Counted from the stretch's first letter, positions 42,311 through 51,037 are shown. The stretch: DNA of 64,000 nt from 0-14-0-80-60-11 sp049322355 (GCA_049322355.1 JBMORG010000010.1:124001-188000), one strand, 5' to 3'. The notes: a model not told the origin generated them from the sequence alone. Program-made: numbers and translations.

Positions 42311-42745
42311 ATGAAAAGTTATACCGCCCGGACAGGGGAAGTGCCCCGTATGTGGTACGTAGTGGACGCCCAGGACAAAGTCCTGGGTCGCCTGGCCAGC
42401 CGCATTGCCATGGCGCTGCGGGGCAAGACCAAGCCCACTTTTACGCCCCATATCGACACCGGTGACTTTGTGGTCGTGGTAAATGCCGCTCAGGTGCAGT
42501 TGACTGGCAGGAAATTGGACAATAAAATCTATTACCGGCATTCCGGCTATCCCGGCGGGATCAAAGAGATTTCCGCCCGGAAACTCCTCCAGAAAAAACC
42601 GGAGGAGGTTTTGCGCCATGCCGTCAGGGGTATGTTGCCCAAAAACAGTTTGGGAAGGCATCTGCTGAAGAAATTAAAGATCTACGCCGGCGGCGACCAC
42701 CCCCACGCGGCCCAGAAGCCGGCGCCCCTTTCCTGGGAGGATTAA
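42311..42745 (+). CDS. rplM: 50S ribosomal protein L13
   Basis: Large-subunit ribosomal protein of 144 residues, known by WYVVDAQDKVLGRLASRIA, RGKTKPTFTPHIDTGDFVVVVNA, and VRGMLPKNSLGRHLLKKLKIYAG. CAGGAG precedes the ATG. It overlaps rpsI by one base (TAATG), the usual rplM-rpsI pair. Confidence 0.97.
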   Translation: MKSYTARTGEVPRMWYVVDAQDKVLGRLASRIAMALRGKTKPTFTPHIDTGDFVVVVNAAQVQLTGRKLDNKIYYRHSGYPGGIKEISARKLLQKKPEEVLRHAVRGMLPKNSLGRHLLKKLKIYAGGDHPHAAQKPAPLSWED

Positions 42746-43140
42746 TGGCGGAGCAAGCAGCCATCCAAGCCACTGGTAAACGCAAATCCGCAATCGCGCG
42801 GGTCTATCTGCGTCCCGGCAACGGCCGCATCACCGTGAATCACCGGGAGTTCGAAGACTATTTCCCCATGGAAACCACCCGGAACCTGGTGCGCAAGCCG
42901 CTGCTTTTGGTGAACGCCGGCCCTGAGTTCGACATCCTGGTCAACGTCCGGGGCGGGGGCCTGGAAGGCCAGGCCGGAGCCGTCAAGCACGCCCTGAGCC
43001 GGGCCCTGGCGGTCTTTAACCCGGAGTTGCGCCCCATTCTGAAAAAAGCCGGATTCCTCACCCGGGATGCCCGCATCAAAGAGCGGAAGAAATACGGCCT
43101 CCGGGGCGCCCGCCGCGGCTGTCAGTATTCGAAACGGTAA
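42745..43140 (+). CDS. rpsI: 30S ribosomal protein S9
   Basis: Small-subunit ribosomal protein of 131 residues. ATGKRKSAIARVYLRPGNGRI and GGGLEGQAGAVKHALSRAL are diagnostic, and the C-terminal tail ends RRGCQYSKR, where the final Lys-Arg contacts P-site tRNA. A G/C-rich repeat follows the stop. Confidence 0.97.
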   Translation: MAEQAAIQATGKRKSAIARVYLRPGNGRITVNHREFEDYFPMETTRNLVRKPLLLVNAGPEFDILVNVRGGGLEGQAGAVKHALSRALAVFNPELRPILKKAGFLTRDARIKERKKYGLRGARRGCQYSKR

Positions 43141-43154
43141 CTTTGAGGGAAGGG

Positions 43155-43270
43155 CCGGGGGAAGTCAATTCCCCCCCTCCCCTCAAACTCCCCTCCCAAC
43201 CCCCTGTAAGGGGTTGGGGATGGGGGTATGGGGGAAGGGGTAGGGGCTTTCGCCCCAAGCCCCTTCCCCC
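43155..43270. repeat. C/G-rich palindromic element before argC
   Basis: GGGGGAAGTCAATTCCCCC forms one hairpin; CCCAACCCC and GGGGTTGGG form a second; GGGGGAAGGGG and CCCCTTCCCCC flank a third. It is related in composition to the element at 3575-3709. Its 5' hairpin may also end rpsI transcription. Confidence 0.55.
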
Positions 43271-43296
43271 ATAATCCAAATCTTCATTTCCATACC

Positions 43297-44343
43297 ATGA
43301 CCAAAATCAAAGTCGCAGTTATCGGCGCTTCCGGTTATGCCGGGCTGGAGCTGGTGCGCCTGTTGGCGCGGCATCCGGGCTGCGAACTCGCGGCCCTCAC
43401 TTCCCTGGAATATCCGGGCCGCCCTTTTTCCCAGGTCTTCCCGGCCCTGGCCGGCATAGTGGACCTGCCCTTTAGTCAGGACCCCACCCCGGAGAAAATC
43501 GCGGCCGCCGCCGAAGTGGTCTTCACCGCGGTGCCCCACCAAACCGCCATGGGCATGATCCCCCATTATCTGGAACTGGGATGTAAGGTGGTGGACCTGA
43601 GCGCGGATTTCCGCTTCCGGGATAAAGACCTCTACGAGAAATGGTACCAGGCCCATACCGCGCCGGAATTGTTGGCCGAGACGGTTTACGGCTTGCCCGA
43701 ACTGCACCGCGAAGAATTGCGCCAAGCCCGTCTGGTGGGCAATCCCGGCTGCTATCCCACCGGCGTGATCCTGGGTTTGGCGCCTCTGGCCGCCGCCGGT
43801 CTGCTGGAGCCTGATTCGGTGATTGCCGACTGCAAATCCGGGACCAGCGGCGCCGGGCGCCAGCCCCTGCTGGGCATAACTTTTTGCGAAGTCAATGAAG
43901 GCTTCCGGGCTTATAAAGTACTGGAGCACCGGCATACTCCCGAGATGGAGCAGGAACTGAGCCTGCTGGCCGGCCAGCCGGTGAGAGTCACCTTTACCCC
44001 GCATCTCGTGCCCATGAGCCGGGGCATCCTGGGAACCCTTTATGCCAACCTGGTGGAGCCTCGGTCAGAAGCCGACCTCCGGGAACTTTACGGAAGATTC
44101 TATCAGGGTCATGCCTTTGTGCGCCTGCATCCCGCGGGCAGCCTCCCCGATACCCGGGACGTCCGGGGCGCTAATTTTTGCGATTTAGGCCTCAAGGTAG
44201 CCCCGGGAGGCCGGCGGGTCATTGTCGTTTCGGCCATCGACAACCTCACCAAAGGCGCGGCCGGCCAGGCGGTGCACAACTTCAATCTGATGGTGGGCTT
44301 CCCTGAAACGATGGGGTTGGATGTGGTCCCGTTCATTCCGTAA
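43297..44343 (+). CDS. argC: N-acetyl-gamma-glutamyl-phosphate reductase
   Basis: Third step of arginine biosynthesis: NADPH-dependent reduction of N-acetylglutamyl phosphate. The 348-residue product has the Rossmann start VAVIGASGYAGLELVRLL, the catalytic Cys in LVGNPGCYPTGVILGL, and HRHTPEMEQEL with the substrate His. I chose ATG 43297 (MTKIKVAVIG); a longer in-frame start reads through the repeat. No other arg gene is next to it. Confidence 0.95.
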   Translation: MTKIKVAVIGASGYAGLELVRLLARHPGCELAALTSLEYPGRPFSQVFPALAGIVDLPFSQDPTPEKIAAAAEVVFTAVPHQTAMGMIPHYLELGCKVVDLSADFRFRDKDLYEKWYQAHTAPELLAETVYGLPELHREELRQARLVGNPGCYPTGVILGLAPLAAAGLLEPDSVIADCKSGTSGAGRQPLLGITFCEVNEGFRAYKVLEHRHTPEMEQELSLLAGQPVRVTFTPHLVPMSRGILGTLYANLVEPRSEADLRELYGRFYQGHAFVRLHPAGSLPDTRDVRGANFCDLGLKVAPGGRRVIVVSAIDNLTKGAAGQAVHNFNLMVGFPETMGLDVVPFIP

Positions 44344-44420
44344 CTTTGCCTTTCCGGCTTTTATGCCCCGGCGTACCTGTTTAGAATTCAGAGCCTGGCG
44401 AAGAAAGAAGAGAGGGACTG

Positions 44421-44825
44421 TTAAAGCTCCGACGGGGCCTTCCCGCGGATCTTCGGCCAGTTTTTTTCCGACTCCTTTAAGTACTTCTTTGTATCAGCGC
44501 TCCACATCTCAAGCACCACCGGATTCAGATTGAGATAGAGTTTGCCGTCCACAATGCGCCAAGACGCGGGATCGATGTCGAATTTCTTGCCTTCGTAGAC
44601 CCCGAAGGCGCAGTAGCCGCCATATTGGGGGATATATTTTTCAGGGTCGGCGTTAAAGGCATCGCGGTTCGCATTAGACGAAAAAAGGAATTTTCCCCCT
44701 TTGTACTCCACGGAGATATCGGGATTTCCTGGAACCGGGCGTCCCTCTGTGAAATATGCGACTGGATCGTAGCCGCGGATCATAAGACCCATGGCATCGG
44801 TGTTAACTTCTACAGATGGTGCCAT
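44421..44825 (-). CDS. YHS-domain protein
   Basis: Small protein of 134 residues with a YHS-like domain: GYDPVAYFTEGRPVPGNPD, YKGGKFLFSSNANRDAFNADPEKYIPQYGGYCA. YHS domains often bind metals and accompany copper or mercury proteins, but here the second Cys typical of the metal form is not evident. No signal peptide. The start is the ATG ending at 44825, after GGAGGAATTG. Function unknown. Confidence 0.82.
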   Translation of the reverse strand: MAPSVEVNTDAMGLMIRGYDPVAYFTEGRPVPGNPDISVEYKGGKFLFSSNANRDAFNADPEKYIPQYGGYCAFGVYEGKKFDIDPASWRIVDGKLYLNLNPVVLEMWSADTKKYLKESEKNWPKIRGKAPSEL

Positions 44826-44947
44826 AATCAATTCCTCCAATCGAAGTATGAAACCATGTAATAAATTAAAAATCGATTCTTCAAAGTCAACACGCAAAAC
44901 CCTGTGCAGAGGATTAACTTGTATAACCTTATAGGTTGTTTATCTTT

Positions 44948-45700
44948 ATGGCCCGAAACATCCGCCTCCTTCTGGAATACGACGGCACCCGCTACCACGG
45001 CTGGCAGCGCCAGGCGGACGCGGCCACCATCCAGCAGACCCTGGAAGAAGCCATAGAACGCCTCACCGGTGCAAAAGTAAGCCTCATCGGCTCCGGCCGC
45101 ACCGACGCCGGGGTCCACGCCCTGGGCCAGGTGACCAATTTCCGCATCAACAGCACTATTCCCCTTAAGGCTTTCCACGACGGTCTCAACTCCCTGTTGC
45201 CCCGGGACATTGCGGTGATGGAAGCCCGAGAGGTTCCCTTAGATTTTCACGCCCGCAAATCCGCCCGGGCCAAGACCTATGAATACCGTATCCTCAACCG
45301 CCCCAACCCCTCGCCCCTAAATCGCCGGTATGTATGGTGGATCGCCCGATCCCTGAATTTGACAGCCATGGCCACAGCCGGAGCGGTTCTGCTAGGAGAA
45401 CATGATTTTTCGGCGTTTCGGGCCAGTGGCAGTGACAATCACAATCCCGTTCGGGAGGTATTGGCTGCGGCCTGGCGCGAGGAGACCGGCGGCCGGCTCA
45501 CCTTCACCATCACTGCCACCGGCTTCTTGCGGGGCATGGTGCGGAGCCTGGTGGGTACCATGGTGGAGGTAGGAAGGGGCAAAGCTCCTCCAGAGCGGCT
45601 GGCGGAGCTGCTGGCCAGCGGCGCCCGCCATCTGGCGGGACCCACCGCCCCGGCCCAGGGGCTTTATCTGGTAAAAGTATTCTATGATATTGAACCGTAG
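44948..45700 (+). CDS. truA: tRNA pseudouridine38-40 synthase TruA
   Basis: Isomerises uridines 38-40 in the anticodon arm. The 250-residue product has LEYDGTRYHGWQRQ, the catalytic Asp in GSGRTDAGVHALGQV, SARAKTYEYRI and FLRGMVRSLVGTMVEVGRG. I chose ATG 44948 (MARNIRLLLEYDG), four codons after an earlier in-frame ATG at 44936; both are possible. Confidence 0.95.
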   Translation: MARNIRLLLEYDGTRYHGWQRQADAATIQQTLEEAIERLTGAKVSLIGSGRTDAGVHALGQVTNFRINSTIPLKAFHDGLNSLLPRDIAVMEAREVPLDFHARKSARAKTYEYRILNRPNPSPLNRRYVWWIARSLNLTAMATAGAVLLGEHDFSAFRASGSDNHNPVREVLAAAWREETGGRLTFTITATGFLRGMVRSLVGTMVEVGRGKAPPERLAELLASGARHLAGPTAPAQGLYLVKVFYDIEP

Positions 45701-45818
45701 CCCGGGCATCCAGCTCGCCAGCCCAAACTGTATATTGTTGAATCAGACTCTTAAATTATCCGGCCATAGAGGAAATTTGTGCCAAAGACTAACTTGTCCT
45801 TCCCTCTTCAAAAGATTG

Positions 45819-45827
45819 TGATATAAT
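45819..45827 (+). promoter_or_regulatory. Extended -10 promoter of the cyclase gene
   Basis: TGA followed directly by a perfect TATAAT (45822-45827) makes an extended -10 element. No good -35 lies at 16-18 bases. The cyclase start is about 50 bases downstream of the expected transcription start. Confidence 0.5.
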
Positions 45828-45882
45828 TCCCTAACTCTGAAACCAAGCATGTCGGGCCGGCCCGCCTGGCCCCCAGATATTT

Positions 45883-46746
45883 ATGGAAGCAAATCAACCC
45901 GAAACCCAAGCCGAACCGAAACTGGACATCGTTCAGGCCATCGAACTGGCCATCGCCCACGAGTTGGAGGCCCGGAAGAGCTACATCACTCTCTCTCAGG
46001 AGACCGACGACCCGGAGCTGAAAACCCTCCTCAAAGAAATCGCCATGGAGGAGGCCAGCCACGAGGCCTCTCTGCGAAGCCGCCTGCGCCTTTACCAGGA
46101 ACGGCACGTGCTCCGGGATACCTTCTCCCGTTATGTCAGTCCAGAGCTGTGCGAGGAGATCCTGAAAAATCCCGGCTTGTTGTCCCTGGGCGGGCGGCGC
46201 CAGCAGGTTACGGTGCTGTTTGCCGATATCCGCAACTTTACCACCATGTCGGAGTCCCTGGCTCCGGAAGCCGTGGTGGAGGTGCTCAATACCTATTTTA
46301 CCGAAATGGTGGACCTGGTCTTCAAGTATCAGGGCACCCTGGACAAGTTCGTGGGGGACGCCCTGATGGCGGTGTTTGGGGTGCCGCTGCCCTTACCGCA
46401 TGCCGCCACCCGGGCCGTGGAATGCGCCCTGGCCATGCAGCGCCATTTAAAGGAGATGCAGACCGCGGGCCGTACCCACATCCAGGGCATGCGCATCGGC
46501 ATCAATACCGGAGAAGCCATTGTGGGTAACATCGGCTCCGCCAAGCGCATGGACTTCACGGTGGTGGGGGATGTGGTCAACGTGGCGGCCCGGCTCCAGG
46601 AATTGGCCAAGGAGTTGGAGGCCGATACCCTGATCAGCGAAGCCACCTTTCGGGAACTGGAAGGGCGGTTCGAGGCCATCCCGGGGCCGGCCACGGTGTT
46701 GCGAGGCCGTAAGGAACCCACGCCTATATACCGGTTGGAGGTTTAA
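45883..46746 (+). CDS. Ferritin-like two-helix domain fused to adenylate cyclase
   Basis: Soluble protein of 287 residues. Residues about 14-72 form two helices of rubrerythrin/ferritin-like type: IVQAIELAIAHELEARKSYI then LKTLLKEIAMEEASHEASLR, with Glu27, Glu57 and His60 (ExxH) placed like half of a di-iron site. Residues about 107-287 are a class III nucleotide cyclase: metal-binding Asp115 (VLFADIRNFT) and Asp159 (FVGDAL), Lys155 and Thr226 at the base-specificity sites, favouring ATP, and Asn233 and Arg237 (VNVAARL) for catalysis. All catalytic residues are present. No membrane span. Iron or redox control of cAMP synthesis by a dimer-bridged di-iron centre is inference. It is monocistronic, upstream of sat. 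Confidence 0.85.
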   Translation: MEANQPETQAEPKLDIVQAIELAIAHELEARKSYITLSQETDDPELKTLLKEIAMEEASHEASLRSRLRLYQERHVLRDTFSRYVSPELCEEILKNPGLLSLGGRRQQVTVLFADIRNFTTMSESLAPEAVVEVLNTYFTEMVDLVFKYQGTLDKFVGDALMAVFGVPLPLPHAATRAVECALAMQRHLKEMQTAGRTHIQGMRIGINTGEAIVGNIGSAKRMDFTVVGDVVNVAARLQELAKELEADTLISEATFRELEGRFEAIPGPATVLRGRKEPTPIYRLEV

Positions 46747-46806
46747 TCCGGTAAATGCAAGGGCAGTCGAGATCTCCGCAAAAAAACGAGTTCGTGAAAA
46801 ATATTA

Positions 46807-46835
46807 TTGACAAGTGTTGAGAGATGATTTATTGT
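46807..46835 (+). promoter_or_regulatory. Predicted sat promoter
   Basis: TTGACA (46807-46812), a 17-base spacer and TATTGT (46830-46835). Transcription would start near 46842, about 88 bases before sat and just before the palindrome at 46851. Confidence 0.6.
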
Positions 46836-46850
46836 GAGAATCTGGATGGC

Positions 46851-46868
46851 ATGTGAATTTTTTCACAT
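46851..46868. promoter_or_regulatory. Rex- or CRP/HcpR-type operator upstream of sat
   Basis: A perfect palindrome ATGTGAA-TTTT-TTCACAT. It fits the Rex pattern (TGTGAA-N4-TTCACA) and also the CRP/FNR-superfamily pattern (TGTGA-N6-TCACA). Its position about 10-26 bases after the predicted transcription start suits a repressor such as NADH-sensing Rex better than an activator. Confidence 0.7.
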
Positions 46869-46929
46869 AATTTCCGCCTAGTTAGCGTTTCTGACAAAAA
46901 ATAATTTAAAACCCCGAGGAGGGAAATAG

Positions 46930-48159
46930 ATGGCTTTAGTAAATCCGCTTGGTAAAGAAAAGAAGTTAAAACCCTTGCTGCTGTCCCCGGCGGAGATCGC
47001 CGAAGAGAAAAAGCGGGCCAAGGAACTCACCGTGGTCCAAATGACCTCCCGGGAAACAGCCGACCTCATCATGATGGGTATCGGCGGCTTCACTCCCCTG
47101 GATGGTTTTATGGGCCAGGCCGACTGGAAGGGCTCCGTCGGCGACATGAAACTCACTGACGGCACCTTCTGGCCCATCCCCGTCACCCTCTCCGTCAACA
47201 AGGGCAAAGCCGATTCCATTAAGATCGGCCAGGAAGTCCTGCTGGTGGACGAAGAGACCGAAGAGATGATGGGGACCATGAAGGTCACCGACAAGTACAC
47301 CATCGACAAAGCCTGGGAGTGCAAAGAAGTCTTCACCACCACCGACAAGGAACATCCCGGCGTGCAGATGGTCATGAACCAGGAGGAAGTCAACCTGGGC
47401 GGCATCTGCAAAGTCTGGAGTGAAGGCCCCTTCCCCAAACAGTATCCCGGCCTCTACATGCGGCCCTGGGAAACCCGGAAGATGTTTGAAGACAAGGGCT
47501 GGAACACCATCGCCGCCCTGCAGCTTAGAAACCCCATGCACCGCTCCCACGAGTATCTGGCCAAGATCGCCGTTGAAGTCTGCGACGGCGTTCTGATCCA
47601 CCAGCTCCTGGGTAAACTGAAACCCGGCGACATCCCCGCGGAAGTGCGCACCGAGGCCATCAATGTCCTCACCCAGCACTACTTCGTGAAGGACACGGTC
47701 ATTCAGTCCGGTTATCCCCTGGATATGCGTTATGCCGGTCCCCGGGAAGCCCTGTTCCACGCGGTCTTCCGCCAGAACTTTGGCTGCTCCCACCTCATCG
47801 TGGGCCGGGACCATGCGGGTGTGGGCGAGTACTACGGCCCCTTTGACGCCCAAAAGATCTTCCTCCAGATTCCGAAAGACGCTCTGGAACTCAAACCCCT
47901 GAACATCGACTGGACCTTCTATTGCCACAAGTGCGACGGCATGGCCTCCATGCGTACCTGCTGCCACGGCAAAGAAGACCGGCTGATGCTTTCCGGCACC
48001 ATGCTGAGGAAGATGCTCTCCGAAGACATGGAAGTGCCGGATCACTTCAGCCGTCCCGAAGTCCTGGCCGTGCTGCGCAAATACTACCGGAGCCTTACCG
48101 AGAAAGTGGAAGTCAAAGTTCACGGCTTCGCCACCGGGGAAATCCCGGCGAAAAAGTAG
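46930..48159 (+). CDS. sat: Sulfate adenylyltransferase (ATP sulfurylase)
   Basis: First step of dissimilatory sulfate reduction: sulfate + ATP to adenosine 5'-phosphosulfate (APS) and pyrophosphate. The 409-residue product has the sulfurylase motifs QLRNPMHRSHEYL (HxxH-type nucleotide site), GRDHAGVGEYYGPFDAQ, and the zinc-type Cys set FYCHKCDGMASMRTCCH, typical of the Sat form of sulfate reducers. GAGGAGGG precedes the ATG. The apr and qmo genes follow on the same strand. Confidence 0.97.
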   Translation: MALVNPLGKEKKLKPLLLSPAEIAEEKKRAKELTVVQMTSRETADLIMMGIGGFTPLDGFMGQADWKGSVGDMKLTDGTFWPIPVTLSVNKGKADSIKIGQEVLLVDEETEEMMGTMKVTDKYTIDKAWECKEVFTTTDKEHPGVQMVMNQEEVNLGGICKVWSEGPFPKQYPGLYMRPWETRKMFEDKGWNTIAALQLRNPMHRSHEYLAKIAVEVCDGVLIHQLLGKLKPGDIPAEVRTEAINVLTQHYFVKDTVIQSGYPLDMRYAGPREALFHAVFRQNFGCSHLIVGRDHAGVGEYYGPFDAQKIFLQIPKDALELKPLNIDWTFYCHKCDGMASMRTCCHGKEDRLMLSGTMLRKMLSEDMEVPDHFSRPEVLAVLRKYYRSLTEKVEVKVHGFATGEIPAKK

Positions 48160-48259
48160 GCAGAGTAAAGCGGTGCGGGGCGGAAGTTTCTTCCGCTCCC
48201 ACCAAGCTATGCAGGTATATTAAAGATAACTGCTTAACCCTAAGAGGAGGTTTTACGTT

Positions 48260-48682
48260 ATGCCGAGTTTTGTAATCGTGGAAAAATGTGACGGCTGTAA
48301 AGCCCTGGACAAGACCGCTTGCCAGTACATCTGTCCCAATGACCTGATGGTCCTGAATGCCGAAAGCAAGAAGGCTTACAACCAGGAACCGGAACAGTGC
48401 TGGGAATGCTACAACTGCGTAAAGATTTGCCCCCAGCAGGCCATCGAAGTCCGGCACTATGCCGACATCATGCCCCTGGGCTCCAGCACCTTCCCGCTGC
48501 GCGGCTCCGACTCCATCATGTGGACCATTAAGTTCCGGGATCAGAAGACCATGAAGCGGTTTAAGTTCCCCATCCGGACCACCCCGGAAGGTTCCATAGA
48601 CGTGTTCAAGGGCAAAACCATGCCCACGGCGGACGATCTGAAGAAGCCCGGTTTCTTCACCGGCGCGGCCCGCACCGAGTAG
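48260..48682 (+). CDS. aprB: Adenylylsulfate reductase beta subunit
   Basis: Iron-sulfur subunit of APS reductase, 140 residues, carrying two [4Fe-4S] clusters that feed electrons to the FAD in AprA. Cluster motifs are visible as CDGCKALDKTACQYICP (with the extra loop between Cys residues characteristic of AprB) and CWECYNCVKICPQQAI. The C-terminal tail wraps onto AprA in known structures. AGAGGAGG precedes the ATG. It lies 100 bases after sat and 38 before aprA. Confidence 0.97.
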   Translation: MPSFVIVEKCDGCKALDKTACQYICPNDLMVLNAESKKAYNQEPEQCWECYNCVKICPQQAIEVRHYADIMPLGSSTFPLRGSDSIMWTIKFRDQKTMKRFKFPIRTTPEGSIDVFKGKTMPTADDLKKPGFFTGAARTE

Positions 48683-48720
48683 TTCACGCAGCAGCGAAAA
48701 TTCAAGGAGGTTATTGAGAT

Positions 48721-50682
48721 ATGGCTCTGGAAAGAGAATTCTGTAAATGGTCTTTTTGTGCGAAACCGGAAGTAGTCACTGTTGAGACCGACTTGCTGCT
48801 GGTAGGCGGCGGTATGGCCTGCACCGGCGCCGCGGTTGAGGCTTGCGCCTATGCCAAAGGCCTTGGGCTGAAAGTCACCCTGGTTGATAAAGCCGCCCTG
48901 GACCGTTCTGGCGCTGTGGCCATGGGCCTCTCCGCCATCAATACCTATGTCGGCCCGGAAAATAAGATTACCGATTATGTCGCCATGGTTCGGACCGACC
49001 TCATGGGCATCATCCGGGAAGACCTGGTGCACAGCGTGGGCGCCCACGTCGACCAGACCGTGCATGACTTCCAGGATTGGGGCCTGCCCATCTGGCAGAA
49101 AGATGCCGAAAACCACACCGTGGACGGCCAGACTGCTCGGGACGAGGGTCTGCCCCTCCTGAAAGACGGCGGCAAGTGCGTCCGTTCGGGCCGTTGGCAG
49201 TGCATGATCAACGGTGAGTCCTACAAGGTGATCGTGGCCGAAGCTGCCAAGAACGCCCTGGGAATGGACAACATCTACGAGCGCGTCTTCATCGTGAAGC
49301 TGTTGACCGACAAGAACAACAGCAACCGGGTATGCGGCGCGGTGGGCTTTTCCGTCCGTGAGCACAAGACCTACGTCTTCAAATGCAAAGCCATGATCGT
49401 GGCCTGCGGCGGCGTGGTCAACGTCTTCCGGCCCCGGTCCGTGGGTGAAGGTCAGGGCCGTGCCTGGTACCCCGTATGGAACGCCGGCTCCACCTATGCC
49501 ATGCCCGCCGAAATCGGCGCCAAGATGGTTCTCATGGAAAACCGTTTCGTCCCGGCCCGGTTTAAAGACGGTTACGGCCCGGTCGGCGCCTGGTTCTTGT
49601 TCTTCAAAGCCCAGGCCACCAACGCTTATGGCGAAGACTACATGGCCAAAAACTGGGAGAAGGTCAAAGAAGAGTATCCCGGCTACGCCGATTCCCCCGG
49701 CACCTGCCTGCGGAACCACGCTGCCATGATGGAAATGCGGGCTGGCCGCGGCCCCATCATGATGCATACCGACAAGGCCATGCAGGAACTGGCCAAGGTC
49801 CTCTCCAAGAAGGAGCTCAAGCATCTGGAAGCGGAAGCTTGGGAAGACTTCCTGGATATGTCCATCTCCGCCGCCTCCCTGTGGGCTTCCTTCAACATGG
49901 AGCCCGACAAGGTGCCGTCGGAAATCATCCCCTCCGAACCCTATCTGCTGGGCTCCCATGCCGGCTGCGCCGGTCTGTGGGTCTCCGGTCCGTCCAAGAA
50001 CTACCTGGGCGCCCCCGACAGCTGGTTCTGGGGCTATGACCGTATGACCACTGTTGAAGGTCTGTTCACCGCCGGTGACGGCGTGGGCGCCTCCGGGCAC
50101 AAGTTCTCCTCCGGGTCCCATGCTGAGGGCCGCATGGCCGCCAAGGGCGCCTTGGCCTTCATCCTGGACCACAAGGACGACAAGCTGGAAGCGGCCCAGA
50201 ACATCGACGACGTCATCGCCGAGATCTACCTGCCCTTCGAGATCTATGAGAAGTACAAAGACTACACCTCCGCTCCGGAGATCAACCCCAACTATCTGCT
50301 GCCCAAGCAGGTCCAGACCCGCTTGCAGAAGCTGATGGACGAGTACGTGGCCGGTGTCACCCCCATGTACCAGACCAACAAAATCATGCTGGAAGAGGGC
50401 CTGAAGCGCCTCACCCTGCTGAAGGAAGACGCCACCCGGTTGGCCGCCCGCGATCTGCACGAACTGATGCGGGCCTGGGAACAGTATCACCGGATCATCG
50501 CCGGTGAGGCCCACCTGCGGCACATCCTGTTCCGGGAAGAGAGCCGTTATCCCGGCTACTACTACCGCGCCGACTTCCTGTCCATCGACGACAGCAAGTG
50601 GAAGGTCTTCACCATCTCCCAGTACAATATGAAGACCAACGAGTGGAAGTTTGAGACCGAGCCCTACAAGCAATTGTGCTAA
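48721..50682 (+). CDS. aprA: Adenylylsulfate reductase alpha subunit
   Basis: Catalytic FAD subunit of APS reductase, 653 residues, reducing APS to sulfite and AMP in the cytoplasm. The FAD-binding start is TDLLLVGGGMACTGAAVEA, with GLSAINTYVG, a NHTVDG segment, FRPRSVGEGQGRAWYP and GLFTAGDGVGASGHKFSSGSHAEGR typical of the fumarate-reductase-like flavoprotein fold of AprA. CAAGGAGG stands upstream. A strong terminator-like hairpin follows. Confidence 0.98.
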   Translation: MALEREFCKWSFCAKPEVVTVETDLLLVGGGMACTGAAVEACAYAKGLGLKVTLVDKAALDRSGAVAMGLSAINTYVGPENKITDYVAMVRTDLMGIIREDLVHSVGAHVDQTVHDFQDWGLPIWQKDAENHTVDGQTARDEGLPLLKDGGKCVRSGRWQCMINGESYKVIVAEAAKNALGMDNIYERVFIVKLLTDKNNSNRVCGAVGFSVREHKTYVFKCKAMIVACGGVVNVFRPRSVGEGQGRAWYPVWNAGSTYAMPAEIGAKMVLMENRFVPARFKDGYGPVGAWFLFFKAQATNAYGEDYMAKNWEKVKEEYPGYADSPGTCLRNHAAMMEMRAGRGPIMMHTDKAMQELAKVLSKKELKHLEAEAWEDFLDMSISAASLWASFNMEPDKVPSEIIPSEPYLLGSHAGCAGLWVSGPSKNYLGAPDSWFWGYDRMTTVEGLFTAGDGVGASGHKFSSGSHAEGRMAAKGALAFILDHKDDKLEAAQNIDDVIAEIYLPFEIYEKYKDYTSAPEINPNYLLPKQVQTRLQKLMDEYVAGVTPMYQTNKIMLEEGLKRLTLLKEDATRLAARDLHELMRAWEQYHRIIAGEAHLRHILFREESRYPGYYYRADFLSIDDSKWKVFTISQYNMKTNEWKFETEPYKQLC

Positions 50683-50695
50683 CCTTTGAGCGTTT

Positions 50696-50734
50696 CCGGG
50701 GTTCCGGGTTTCCCGGGGCCCCGGGCGTTTTTTT
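50696..50734 (+). terminator. Intrinsic terminator between aprA and qmoA
   Basis: A 13-bp stem (CCGGGGTTCCGGG with CCCGGGGCCCCGG, two G-U pairs as RNA), loop TTT, then GCG and seven T. It starts 13 bases after the aprA stop, so qmoABC may need its own promoter or partial read-through. Confidence 0.85.
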
Positions 50735-51037
50735 GGCCGTGGTAACAGGCCACCTGGCCAACCACGGCCAATTTTTTATAACAATTGTCAAAAGTTCTTT
50801 CCTTTTGTCCCCTTTCCAACCAACGGGGGGAGAGGGTTAGGGTGAAGGGGGAGAAAAACCTTTTGGCATTGGGTATAAGGGATGCATCACCATCCCCCCA
50901 CCAGAGCGACGCGGTTTTTCCTTGAACCCATATTCACAATGTATTATACCAGGGAGAAAGTGGGTCTCAGGGCCTGAGCCGGAGCCGTTTTTCGGCCGCT
51001 GCTCTGGATCGCTTCAACGTCCCCAAGGAGGACTTGT
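50735..51037. other. Gap between aprA terminator and qmoA
   Basis: About 300 bases. It includes a TTGGCCGTGG...CCACGGCCAA hairpin (about 50734-50769), a C/G-rich repeat near 50802-50862 (CCCCTTTCC...GGGGGAGAGGG) and a TATTATACC (about 50942) that may belong to a qmo promoter. No gene is seen. Confidence 0.45.

Noticed and set aside
48541..50673. A 710-codon minus-strand open frame opposite aprA
   Set aside because: Antisense shadow of aprA with no recognisable domain; similar long shadows lie opposite sat, qmoA, qmoB and qmoC.
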